From Pseudeuparius sepicola (Eukaryota > Arthropoda > Insecta > Coleoptera > Anthribidae), in the NCBI GenBank assembly GCA_963920635.1, contig OY987298.1:110288035-110352034 (forward strand): 64,000 nucleotides of DNA, in the 5' to 3' direction. A program made the translations under genes and the position numbers. Under the pieces are notes generated by a model that worked only from the letters and a program-made list of their open reading frames with translations, had not been told where the DNA came from and did no database searches. Positions 22,101-31,832 of the stretch are shown here, piece after piece (position 1 is the first letter of the stretch; each line of letters opens with the position of its first letter).

Positions 22101-23516
22101 GACGTCGAAACATTTATTCGGCAGTGCGAAATCTGCCAAAAGACAAAAATTTGTAGACAAAACTTGGACAGTCCCTTAGTTATTACCGAAACTCCTAAAA
22201 CTCCTTTCGAAAGAATAAATATCGATATCCTAGAAATCCCAGTAAAAAATAATATCCTTACCATAAGAGACGAACTAACAAAATTTACCCAAGCTTATGC
22301 ACTTCCTAATAAAACAGCGAGATCTGTAGTAGACGCTCTTTTACTCTATTTTCAACATTTTGGAACTCCTTTAAGAATCCATTGCGATGTAGGTAAAGAA
22401 TTTAATAATCAATTAATGAAAGATCTTTGTAAATTATACAATATAAAATTAACTTTCTCTAGTGTTAGTCATCCGCAATCAAATGGCTCCTTAGAAAGAT
22501 TTCATGCCACCTTAACTGAAATGATACGCGCATGTAGTACAGAAAATCCTAACGAACACCCATTTCAAATGCTCCCTTACGCTTGTATAGCATATAACAA
22601 TTCTATAAATAAAACACACGGCTTTACTCCTTACGAATTGCTATTCGGTCACACCTCGTCTCGACCTCCAGAAGTTTTGTATAATCAGCAAGAATTAATC
22701 TCTAAGTACGTTCGCGATTTAAACAATAAAATAAAGCATTATTATGAAGTGGCAAGAAAGCGTACGGATATGCGCAAACAAAAGGCGAAACAGCGATTTG
22801 ATACACACGTTTCGGAGCAGCGACAATTTCGCGTAGGAGAAAAGGTTTATGTCAAGGAGTCCTTAATAAAAAATAAACTAGCTAATAAATTTAATGGACC
22901 CTATAAAATTAAAGAGATTTATACGAATTCAGCTTTGCTACATAACCCAATTACTAACCAAACTACAAAAATGAATTTTGATATGCTAAAGAAATGTCAC
23001 GAATTACAGGAAGAAGAACTAACGGTTAAAGAATTCTTTTATACTCTAGATCGAAAAATCCCTATTGAAAATAAAAACGTTTCCATTGAACTGGGCAATT
23101 TATTTGATGCCCCTGAAAATATTTCATTAGCTCACTGTGTATCTAAAGATTTAGAAATGAATGCAGGAATTGCAAAAGAATTTAAGAATAAATTTGGACA
23201 CGTAGATGAACTAAAAAATCAAAATAAGTCAATTGGTGAAATAGCAGTACTTCAACTTCCCACAAGAAATATTTATTATTTAATAACTAAAGAATTTTTC
23301 TATTATAAACCAACTTATGCTAATTTATTTAATTGCTTAAAGGAATTACGAACAATTTGTCTCGAGAGCACTGATGAAAAAGATAAAATTATAGCTATAC
23401 CCAAGTTAGCTTGTGGATTAGACAAATTAGATTGGGACACAGTTCTCCCTATGATCAAATATATTTTCAAAAATACTGATATTAAAATAATTTGTTATAT
23501 CGAACCAAGTTCCTAA
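19020..23516 (+). CDS. pol: Gag-Pol frameshift product: PR-RT-RNaseH-IN plus OARD1/TARG1-like macro domain, copy B
   Basis: About 1498 codons, open from just after a stop at 19017-19019 and entered by -1 shift from gag; the first internal ATG is only at 19674. Protease: DTGA at 19206-19217 and a 'GILGADFLERY' stretch. RT: LDLASGFQQIEM, YMDD at 20607-20618. RNase H: TTDAS, EKELLA, DHRPL and NADALSR motifs. Integrase: HHCC finger and catalytic Asp 22224, Asp 22386, Glu 22494; then a GPYKI module near 22900. The last about 145 residues (from 23079) are a macro domain: 'SLAHCVSKDLEMNAGIAKEF' loop, 'IYYLITK' with Lys at 23289-23291, and 'CGLDKLDW' with Asp at 23421-23423. Both residues align with the TARG1 catalytic Lys and Asp. 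Env begins 18 bases later by splicing. Confidence 0.94.
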   Translation, partial: NSPTTLSGPKRKFSINSLGPESYSQLQESWYDQYGPNVCINTVDNSNLYYIKDNTDKYKILIDTGAGISIFKPETVQQFLNRCPENFQIKGISGQSIPITEAVFVSFTGPLSPHKVYICDLDIGFDGILGADFLERYGAVVDFRNKQLITYYKVHELLKDGDELNELTNNNDNNNRVVYKRQVNVDERYDSLHINAYERNNNNNNDYTENINNFESENMSYNINQVTIEPRCEKICKFHTNRYTNKEMILCAQRVEKVYVPNAIVKINEDGNFYTTILNANAITKDICFEEFEFEPYMKETNASTNIICNFNKTKSRVEEIKESLRLEHLNEEEKELITNLCLNFEDIFYFDGDFLSFTNEIKHTIDTGDAKPIFTKSYRYPQVHKEEVKTQINKMLSQGIIRPSVSPWSSPVWVVPKKLDASGKQKWRIVIDYRKLNELTVNDRYPLPNISDILDQLGNCHYFTTLDLASGFQQIEMNPEDISKTAFSVENGHFEYLRMPFGLRNAPSTFQRVMDNILMGIQNEKCLVYMDDIIIYSSTINEHISRITEVFQRLRNSNLKIQPDKCEFLRKEVIYLGHVITPEGVKPNPQKVQAVIDFPQPANTKQIKQFLGLTGYYRKFIPNFAKMTKPLTRLLRKDVPFIFDKDCRESFEQLKNALITSPILIYPNFEKEFVLTTDASAFAVGAVLSQGPVGNDLPIAYFSRTLSPAEMKYSVVEKELLAIIAAVKNYRPYLFGRKFLLVTDHRPLTWLFSIKDPGSRLARWRLKLEEYNYQIIYKPGKINRNADALSRIKINHIKEAVSFHTSLDEPSTSHDNPQDIDPPIDNNETDEIAIICNEFDRFFDLYKTTSMIDYSKIQYTNNQLLDKTHKDIVLIFQQDKLTDLHEKVIDDLLELNPDFNYNKANVLSSQTVAKRKYYIIPVPFNFETAIQVLFISLYYSKDIFEENKTYYIENNPDFPILEMFNFLFSDKNFQLTICQNIVTIPDEDQIPIIIDQFHSGKTNLHRGINETIRRIKQKYNWTGLTKDVETFIRQCEICQKTKICRQNLDSPLVITETPKTPFERINIDILEIPVKNNILTIRDELTKFTQAYALPNKTARSVVDALLLYFQHFGTPLRIHCDVGKEFNNQLMKDLCKLYNIKLTFSSVSHPQSNGSLERFHATLTEMIRACSTENPNEHPFQMLPYACIAYNNSINKTHGFTPYELLFGHTSSRPPEVLYNQQELISKYVRDLNNKIKHYYEVARKRTDMRKQKAKQRFDTHVSEQRQFRVGEKVYVKESLIKNKLANKFNGPYKIKEIYTNSALLHNPITNQTTKMNFDMLKKCHELQEEELTVKEFFYTLDRKIPIENKNVSIELGNLFDAPENISLAHCVSKDLEMNAGIAKEFKNKFGHVDELKNQNKSIGEIAVLQLPTRNIYYLITKEFFYYKPTYANLFNCLKELRTICLESTDEKDKIIAIPKLACGLDKLDWDTVLPMIKYIFKNTDIKIICYIEPSS
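19053..19059 (+). promoter_or_regulatory. Predicted -1 frameshift heptamer, copy B
   Basis: A AAT TTT in the gag frame, inside the gag/pol overlap (19020-19140). It lies within the palindrome GAAAATTTTC. Confidence 0.7.
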
Positions 23517-23535
23517 TTCTGAAACTTCGTTACAG

Positions 23536-25408
23536 ATTTTCTTTGTTCGCTACCGCTATGGCACAATATACACTGCGACCAATTAATAACACCATAGGCG
23601 TGTTCTATCAAGAGCAATCCGGACTCAAAATTTCTAATGACAAGTGGAGTTTATTGGTATATAAAGACATTTCATCTCTAAAGACAACGTTCGAAAATAA
23701 TAATAAAATTTTAGAAAATATGCAATTTATAATTCAACCAAAAGTCGTACGAATGGCCGCCTTTCTAAGCGAAGTTAAGTCACATCTCACTTTACTAAAT
23801 CAACTTTCCGAAAACATTGCGCTCAAATTTGAAGAATTAGCTATTGATGTAAGAAGATATAAAAGAGGTTTAATTAATGGTTTAGGGTCAGTTTGGAAAT
23901 TTATTACCGGAAATTTAGACGCTTCAGACGGACAGTATTATAACGATTGTATCGACAAAATTAACAGAGACGAACACGAATTAGAAAAATTAATGAAAAA
24001 ACAAATTTTAGTAACTACTTCAGTTATCAAAAACTTTAACGACTCTATCAACAAATTACAAATTGATGAAATTACTTTTAATAATGACATAAAACAAATC
24101 GAAAATTACATTTATAACATTTCTGATAATTTTAATTATTACACTGCAAAATTACAAGTTTTAGAGATGGCCGAAAGACTCCTAGAATCCTATACCTTTA
24201 TCGAAAGCAATTTAAATGACATTCTAAACTCAATTACTTTTGCAAAGTTACATATTATTCACACGTCAGTTATAACTCCTGAAGACCTGGTTCATCATTT
24301 GCAAATAATCGCTCAAACTTTAAACAAAAATAATTTGCCCTTAACTCCTCAACTTCTAAATGTTGCAACTTATCTTGATTTTATAGAACTAAAGGTTTTT
24401 CAAACAGAAAATAGACTTGTTTTTATATTAGACATTCCTTTAGTAGAACCTCAATGGTATACTCTTTATAGAATTTATCCTATTCCAATTTTCGACAATA
24501 AAACTGGATTTTATCACATGGTATCCACTGATACTAAATTTGTAGCAAAAAGCGATGACCCAACTCTCTATGTAATTCTCTATGATATAAAAAATTGTAA
24601 AGAACTAGCATTTGATTTAATAATGTGCAAAGATTTATATCCTACTCCTATTGACTCACATTCAAGATGTGAAGCTCAATTATTAGAGGTAAAAACCCAT
24701 TTACCTAATACTTGTGACATAGTCACAATTTCAATTGAAAGTTACAATGTACAATTGATTCAAGAGAATCAATGGTTAATAATTTTAAGTGAAATATTTC
24801 CTATAACTATTAAGTGCAAAAATCAAAATCCTTTGACTATAATGCTAGACAAAACTTCAATTTTAACGTTAAAATCTGAATGCATTGCTTATATTGGAAG
24901 TACTAAAATTCAAACGAAAAATTTAAATAAATCTAATCAAACCTATAAATTTCACCCAATTAATATACCATTTGAATGTTGCAAAGAAACTCCAAATAAA
25001 CTAAAATATCCTGACTTAAAACCTTTACAACTAAATAAATTTAATTATGACGATTTAAATGTCGCAAAGCATAAATTAGACGAATATGCAAAGGATCTTG
25101 ATAATATTATTAACGAACCAACTGTAAATAAGTATACGCCAATATTGACATATCTATCCATTACTTTAATCATACTTTTAATTATTGTGTACTTTTATTT
25201 TAAATGTAAAAAGTCTAGGAACATTAAAATAGGCATTATTACTACTAACAACGGAGACGATCCTCCACAACCTCCTAGAACTCGAAATCACGTTTTTCAA
25301 AATTTAAGAAAATTTGTTACTGTCAAAAGAAGACCTTCGTATAGATTGGACGAACCTCGCGAAGAAGAAGAAATTGAACTAAATTCTAATACTAAAACAT
25401 ATGCCTAA
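23536..25408 (+). CDS. env: Env, F-like fusion glycoprotein, copy B (exon 2 of spliced env)
   Basis: This class I fusion-type envelope is of the baculovirus F / errantivirus type and would mediate membrane fusion. The acceptor AG is 23534-23535, and exon 1 (17819-17835) supplies the start codon. The first residues of exon 2 form a hydrophobic stretch consistent with a signal peptide. A furin-type RRYKR site at 23852-23866 is followed by the hydrophobic 'GLINGLGSVWKFITGNLD' fusion region characteristic of F-like Env. Coiled-coil-forming sequence follows. A transmembrane segment lies near 25141-25206, then a cytoplasmic tail of about 60 residues with a PPQPP stretch. The spliced product is about 629 residues. 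The frame also runs upstream to 23492 without an ATG, so an unspliced start is less likely. Confidence 0.9.
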
Positions 25409-25457
25409 TTTAATGTCAAAAATTTGTTAACACAAATTTTTAATATAAGGGGGAAGG

Positions 25458-25869
25458 TGTTATATCCGACCTCAAGCATCACCTTGATCATAACCTTGTT
25501 TTTACCCTTGATTCTGTTTACTGTTGGATATTATGTTCTCATTCTCTATTGTTCAAGATGCTTACTACACAGATATCATTTACCATTGTATATTGTTCTA
25601 GAATGATTACTAGAACATATCATATTCCTTTTGAGTATTGTTAAAACTTGCTTACTGCAAGAATTGCAGAATTTGATCTTCCCTTTGTCTTTATATTCTT
25701 TTCCCATGAGAACCACAACACCTCAGCATAACAGATCTGTATAAATAGGACCTAGTAAAGTAAGAGTGTTAATTCTAGTCTTGTCTGTAGTCTAAGCCGA
25801 AACTCTGTAACTCGCGTTACTCAAATAAAAGTTTTTTAAAAAGTCTTCGTCTTCACGTCGCCCGTAACA
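25458..25869 (+). repeat. LTR3 of family 1 (3' LTR of copy B)
   Basis: 412 bp. Compared with LTR1 and LTR2 it has 'catttaccattg' and 'actcaaataaaa' variants, which the copy D 5' LTR shares. That suggests LTR3 and copy D come from the same sublineage. Confidence 0.93.
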
Positions 25870-27490
25870 TCCATGTTGATATGGTGTTACAACATCATTT
25901 TTTTCAAGAAAGTCGTAAAGTTGGTTATAAAACACTTTTTCAAAGATTTTCCCCAGCTGATTTTGCACAGCGATGGGTCTATAGTTGAGAAGTGAAGTAG
26001 GGTTACCTTTTTTATATACGGGAATAACTTTTGATTTTTTCAAGACTTCAGGAAAGACTCCTGTTGTTAAAGATAGGTTAATAAGGTAAAGCAAAGGCTC
26101 CACGATTTCCTCGAAACACAGTTTAATAATAGTACCAGATATCTCATCTATGCCCCGGGACTGATCAGCTCTCATGGACATTACAATAGTGTGTAACTCA
26201 TCTCTCGTAATTTCACGAATAAACATGGAGTGTGGTACATATCGGCCTCTGTAGGTGCTAGGGGTGCCTGTACAGGGTTGTGCTTTACTTGTAAAATAAG
26301 TATTAAACATATTAGCAACCTTAGTTGTGTTAAGAATTAATTCATCTTTCTTATCTTTTATTTGTAGTGTCTTACTCTTTTCATCTTGTTTATATTTTTT
26401 AACGTAGGAGTTTATTACACCCCAAGCCGCCCGCATTGCATTCGGCGATTTCTTAATTAGTTTATCGTAAAATAATTTCTTTTTTTCAATTATAATGCTT
26501 TTATATGCCTTTTTCTCATCTAGATATAAGCGATGGAAAGCTTGTGAATTCAATTGCTTATCCATGACACAAAGGTCCTTCATATAGGCCGAAAGAGCGC
26601 GTATTTCCTGATCAACCCAATCGTGCCCTTTACTCATATTATAGGTTTTATTTCTAACCTTGAAAGACATGTTAAAAATATATAAAATCTTGTTATAAAA
26701 AACATCAAAACATGTATTAAAATCATTAGTTTCGAGCATTTCTGACCAGGTTTCATTACTTAATAAACTTTTAAAGCTACATAGATTTTCAAGACTAAAG
26801 TCTCTACATGTTACACTGATTTTATTAGTTTTTTTGGGGTTTTCAACTTGCAGGTTAAAGACCGCAACTTGATACGTATGATCAGAAATATGGGTCGGTA
26901 CAACTTCAAAATCCATGCTACTGAGATTCGTTATAATATTATCTATCAATGTAGCAGACTTGGTACTTACTCTAGTTGGCGTTGCCGCTATGACAGGATT
27001 TAGATTAAATGTCAGCAGCATGTCAAAGAACATTTTCACATTACTGTCTTCGTTGTATTTAAAAAGGTTAAAGTTAAAATCTCCAACCAATAGGAGATGG
27101 TCGTATCTGTCGCACACACTATCAAGCATATCACTAAGCCGATTCAAAAAGTTACTCACAGCTTCTCGCGAACTATCGGTATACACCAATTACTGCAGTA
27201 GATGTTGATCGCGTTGCACAGGCAAACTCCGCAACGCATTGCTTGGAAAAGGAGCCCGCCTCAAAGCTGTTAAATTCTGATATCATCTTGTTGTTAATGA
27301 AAATGCACACCCCTCCGTGGGCTGTGGTTCGACAGAACGATGTTAACATACTATATGAATTTATCTTAACAGACCGCAGGTCCTCGGCCAACATCCAGTG
27401 TTCAGTTAAAACAAGTATGTCAGGTTTTTGCTCTTTCAGAATGACTTCAAATTGGCCGATAGACTTTGGATATTGATATGCATTATTTTA
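25870..27490 (-). pseudogene. LINE ORF2, 5' part: APE endonuclease and start of RT
   Basis: Upstream half of the LINE ORF2 protein. The apurinic-type endonuclease is shown by 'ILVLTEHWM' (27390-27420), 'GGVCIFI' (about 27290), 'LLLVGDFNFN' (near 27070) and 'ISDHTYQVAVF' (near 26880), motifs of the APE fold. Then comes a linker and the RT start 'LLNYRPIAVQNQLGKIFEKV' (about 25940-26000) ending in 'TPYQHG', cut by the retroelement array at 25873 and resumed at 5823. The frame changes near 27430-27445, so at least one indel disrupts the N-terminus. The last codons of the open frame, below 25870, are LTR sequence. Confidence 0.85.
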
Positions 27491-27493
27491 AGT

Positions 27494-27890
27494 TTATGCG
27501 AAGGTGAATGAATTAGTGGAGTAGTGTCGCCTTTTGAAACGAAATGGCTTAACCTGGATAACACATGGCCAAAACTCTGGCTTCAACACTGTGTCTAATA
27601 ATTTGTATTCCAAGCCAAGCTTAAATGATATGTTTCCAGTCTCATGTGTGGTGACCATCTCTATATCAAACTCCTCGTTTGGTAATTTACTGCCCAAGAA
27701 TTTTTTCAGTCTCTCTGTTGTGGAACCGCGTTTACATTTTGCAACATGCAACCATCCGCGTTTCTCGGCGGCATTAAATTCATCCAGTATACTGGAATCG
27801 GTTTTCAGGGAGCCCGTTATCACTTTTGCAGTGGACACATCACGTTGTTTATTTTGCTGCATGCTCTCACGTCCACGATTTTTGCCAGAT
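27494..27890 (-). pseudogene. LINE ORF1, C-terminal part
   Basis: This 122-codon open piece ends at 27494, a few bases before ORF2. It contains the block 'RGWLHVAKCKRGSTTERLKK', a conserved hydrophobic stretch and a 'WPCVIQVKPFRFKR' end. This pattern is common at the C-terminus of Jockey/CR1-type ORF1 proteins, which bind the element RNA. Upstream the frame runs on to about 27920 and is then stopped. The continuation of ORF1 is found beyond 28845, so sequence has been inserted or rearranged between. Confidence 0.65.
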
Positions 27891-28844
27891 CCCAGCTCGG
27901 ACTGCGTCGCGGCAACGGACGATTGTCACAAGAGGCTAGCGGCAGCGCATCAACTTTGGCTCCCGGCTTCCAGACATGCGCCCAACTTCCCAGCGCGGGA
28001 ATTATGTTGTCAGTATGATCTTTTGTCTTTTAAATTAAGAGGAATTAATAGTTTTAATGCCAAAGATAATCTTGTTATATTTATTATTATTTTTTTACTC
28101 TTTAAAAGTTTTAAATAGGTAAGTATATAAAATTAGAAAGTGTGATTATTGTCCTACATTAATTTTTATCACTAAAAGTAAACAGTAAATACCTATACCT
28201 AGTGTTTAGATATCTAAGAAATATCAATATACTTTTCATGGGGATATTAAAAGCAATATGATTTTCTTTAAATTAATTATTATTGGAAGTAGAGAAACTA
28301 TATATTTAAGTGCATGGCACTTTTGTATTTGATTTGAATTGTTATTATGGAATCATTTAATTGTTTAAATAAAATTTATCTGGAGGATATTTGAGGAGGA
28401 TTCGGTTATGACCAAGGCAAATAAATTCAAATAAGTACATTTTATACAGGATGATTTTTTTAAGACTACCACCGCGATTTTCTCGCTTATTTTACGACTC
28501 ACGGAAAAAACGGAAGAAACAAAAACGTAAATATTTTGAGACTATTAATAGCCGTAGCATGTTTATTTCAAAAGATAGAAGAAAACTTTTATATTGAAAA
28601 TTGATGGCACTGATAAACTTTATACCACCGGGTAATCAGATTGTTTCGGAAAATTACACAGGGTCTTTGGCTCCCTTGAGGTCATGAAGAGGCGTTTATT
28701 AAGGCGATTTTCTCGCTTATTTTGCTGGAAACAATATTCTCTCTGCGACATAAAATAAACACGGCCACAGATTACAACACGACTATAACCAGAGACTTGT
28801 CTCTGACTATAACCAACAAACAACAAGCCAACTTATAACGACCT
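27891..28844. other. Rearranged or inserted sequence inside LINE ORF1
   Basis: No gene is seen. A 24-bp segment at 27958-27981 recurs, inverted with one mismatch, at 28867-28890, so an inversion or inverted insertion may lie between. A 'gcgattttctcgcttatttt' stretch occurs twice (near 28475 and 28710). AT-rich sequence otherwise. Confidence 0.4.
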
Positions 28845-29081
28845 TCAGCAGTCGACACATTGATCTGCGCATGCCTGGAAGCCGGGAGCCAATCCACGCC
28901 GATCCACGGGGGCCCGGCGGACGGTCGAGGGGCGCAGGCCGGGCCCGGGCCCAAGGCAGCACCAGCGGCAGCGGACCCTCCGATGTTGGAGCTCGAACGG
29001 GACGACCGGCGCGGTGTGTTTACCTCGGTACACATAACCTTGAATTGCCGTTCTTTAAGTAGATTTATGGTGAAATTCAGG
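28845..29081 (-). pseudogene. LINE ORF1, middle part
   Basis: On the minus strand the frame continues from the N-part on the other side of the hAT-like element: the residues across the junction read through if the insertion and one 8-bp duplication are removed. The piece is Ser/Arg-rich then Ala/Gly/Pro-rich, a flexible linker with GC-rich coding unlike its surroundings. It ends in unrelated sequence at about 28845. No catalytic motif is expected in ORF1. Confidence 0.6.
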
Positions 29082-30136
29082 CATAGGCGTAGCTAGCCTT
29101 TTTTCTCCGGGGGGGCTTAAGCCCCTGAAGGAGATGAGATTCAGTAACCCGCAAAAGCGCCGGAGCGCCGCATATAAACACTTTGGTGTATATGTGTTTA
29201 CCTAACTCACTATAAATTGACTCAAATTTCCGTTTAAAAATAAAAGTAAGCCATGATTTTGTCGAATAAGCGTCACCGTTTATACTCAAATTACTTTAAG
29301 AAGTCCTTACTGGGACTGTCAATTGGTAATTTCGATATCCTAAGTTGGCATCAATGCAGCAAAAAATGCAACCGGGCCATAAGTTCAGGTCAGTAACGAG
29401 CCCATTTGCACTAATAACACGAAAAGTAACACGAACAAGAACAACACGGATGACGGTAAAGCTCACGAAACGTAGAAAACCCGCGAATATTTTCATTACC
29501 GAATGTCTGAACCAGTTTGAACGATCTGGAAAACATTCACTGTCACTTTGACACACCGAAGCTAAATTTGCCTGAGTCCGCCCCTAGACGCTGCCAAAAG
29601 CAGCTGATTATTACAAAATACCAAAACGAAAGTGTTTCCATGACGTTTGAAATTATTATTAAAATGAGTTGTAGTCATAGTTATTTTTATTTATATCGGT
29701 ATAATCGTGATTGCAATAGGGTTTTTATTTTATTATGTTCTTTTTTTCGTATCACTTGGGTAACTTTTCACATCATAAATCAATGAGTGACGTCATTAAC
29801 TGGTTGAGACACATATACCAATGTTATACCCATGGGTAACAGAAAATTCCTAGGGATTTTGTGGAGAATGTCATCTGACAAAATCGGGACTTCTTACAGT
29901 AATCGGGGTATACGTCACAGCACCTACGCGCGGGCATACAGTTTTCTGTGTCAATTGTCAATTATTTAGATAGGTACTTATTTGTAAATGAACTTACTGA
30001 GCTAAATAAAGAAAATTAAAGTACTTACGCAAACTATAGTAGAGCTTATTTACTTATTAATCGGCACAACGTTATTAATTTAAATACACACAACTTTACT
30101 ACATACAGGGTGAGTTTTTTTCGATGCCCACTATGG

Positions 30137-31332
30137 GGATCTCGGAAACTAGCAGAGCTAGAACAAAGGTTAAATGAGGAAAGAATTGCAGTTTTGAATG
30201 CTAAATCTAATGACCCTTTTGGATTTTTAAAAAAGTTCATGGCTCAGTAGATACTTTGAAAAGAGTGATTTTTTGCTATTTCATCAGATCTCTGTAGCTC
30301 CGTTATTTCTGATTATACAGAAAAACTGTCGAGACAAAAATTGTAGATAATTTTGGGCTTATTTTAAAAAGATGCAATATTTGCATAAATAATAATGGTG
30401 GATTGTTTGAACATCTTTTTTATTTTAAAAGGTGACCTCTTAAAATATTAATAATTCGAATTTGAGTTTTTTAATTTTTGTTTTATTTTCTTACATTTTG
30501 TTACCAGCTAAAAACAAAATATTAGAAAGTTTGAAGTATGTCTAATTATGAAAATATTCCATGGCTGACTATGTGAAAATTTAAAAAAATCAGAAAATTA
30601 GCCATAGCTCTTTTATTTTTTATAATAACTATGCCGAGTATTATATCTTTGGAAAGCTCAAAAATGGCCGATTTTATAAGGCCACAGCCGACTATGATTT
30701 ACATTTAAAAAAACACAAGTTTATGTCTTATCTAAAAAATCACAAACAACATAAAAAAATTGGATTAGATTATTTTATTAAGGCCAAAATCATCTACAAT
30801 TTTTGTCTCTACAGTTTTTTGTATAATCAGAAATAACGGAGCTACAGAGATCTGATGAAATAGCAAAAAATCACTCTTTTCAAAATATGAACTTTTTAAA
30901 AAATCCAAAAGGGGCATTAGATTGAGCATTCAAAACTGCAATTCATTCCCCATTTAAGAGGGGGTTGCCGACAGCGAAAGTGACGTTAGATTTCGTATTT
31001 TTTTAAGTTGTATAGCATAAAATCTAATAACATTTTACCTGGCAAAAATTTGGTACAAACATCTCTGTCTTCATTTTAATCATAAGATATTACAAGCAGT
31101 GTTTTGTTTTATAGATTATGAAAACCTTGGGAAAAATAATAATTCCTGTGCATATGCTTTTAAGATCTTATGATTAAAATGAAGACAGAGATGTTTGTAC
31201 TAAATTTTTGCCAGGTAAAATGTTATTAGATTTTATGCTATACAACTTAAAAAAATACGAAATCTAACGTCACTTTCGCTGTCGGCAACCCCCTCTTAAC
31301 CTTTGTTCTAGCTCTGCTAGTTTCCGAGATCC
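30137..31332. repeat. Foldback (inverted repeat) element with nested MITE
   Basis: The left arm from 30137 ('ggatctcggaaactagcag') to about 30350 matches, inverted, the right arm from about 30785 to 31332. The right arm is interrupted by the TTAA MITE at 30958-31295. The arms are similar but not identical. Confidence 0.85.
30958..31295. repeat. TTAA-flanked foldback MITE (338 bp), copy 1
   Basis: Near-complete palindrome beginning and, inverted, ending with GAGGGGGTTGCCGACAGCG. TTAA stands on each side (30954-30957, 31296-31299), the target of piggyBac-type transposases. It interrupts the foldback arm, and a second copy is at 46637-46982. Confidence 0.88.
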
Positions 31333-31832
31333 GAGATACCTACTGATACTGCATAAGTAAAAATATAGATGTACATTGGCGTCTTCGCAGTATTACCCTT
31401 GTTTAATAAAGAAGGGTATTATATATCAATTACAGTTAGCAGTCACGTCCAGCCGTCCAGGTTCGCAGTGATGCCAGGGACTCTTTAAAGTATGTTAAAG
31501 AGTCCCTGAGTGATGCTAATTCTGTGAGTGTGGCGGACTGACGGGGTCGGGTGCGGGGTGAGTGCGTGACGGCAGTGTTGCCAGTGTTCAGTGTTGCCAC
31601 TGTTTAGTTTGTTTGATTTTGTTATTAGTGTTTTAGTCAGTGTCTATTACTATGCGCAATAACACGAACATGCACGCAACAAGATTAAATCAGCTTAGTA
31701 AGGTTTTTAATGTAAACCTATAATGCCAAAACAATTATAAAAATAAACGCTAGAATTTATCAGGGGGCTATTTTTATACCAGGGGGGGCTTAGACCCCCC
31801 CGCCCCCCCTTAGCTACGCCAATGAATTCAGG

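Larger units (their letters stand above)
17192..25869 (+). mobile_element. Family 1 copy B: apparently complete errantivirus-like element
   Basis: This 8.68-kb unit has two 412-bp LTRs, tRNA-Leu-like primer site (17607-17624), leader with splice donor (17835|17836), gag, pol with macro domain, env and polypurine tract, all open by inspection. LTR2 and LTR3 differ at only a few positions. Those differences cannot be used to date it simply, because the array may have formed by LTR recombination. Confidence 0.88.
5824..25873 (+). mobile_element. Tandem array of family 1 errantivirus-like elements (three LTRs, two interiors)
   Basis: The order is LTR1 5828-6239, interior A, LTR2 17192-17603, interior B, LTR3 25458-25869. 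All three LTRs are 412 bp, begin TGTTA and end TAACA. The flanks carry a direct 4-bp duplication TCCA at 5824-5827 and 25870-25873, and the LINE reading frame joins cleanly if the array and one TCCA are removed. So the outer boundaries are those of a single integration, and the second interior was probably added by recombination between LTRs, sharing the middle LTR. Confidence 0.9.
29082..31824. mobile_element. Non-autonomous hAT-like element in LINE ORF1
   Basis: The ends read CATAGGCGTAGCTA and, inverted, CATTGGCGTAGCTA, followed inside by G-rich runs (29108-29114, 31780-31807). The 8-bp duplication AATTCAGG lies at 29074-29081 and 31825-31832. Terminal GGCGTAGC with internal G runs and 8-bp duplications are hAT traits. 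No transposase is seen, so it is non-autonomous. A foldback element occupies 30137-31332. Confidence 0.8.

Noticed and set aside
28772..29035. GC-rich Ala/Pro/Gly frame as an independent gene
   Set aside because: It reads continuously with LINE ORF1 on the other side of the hAT-like insertion, so it belongs to ORF1.
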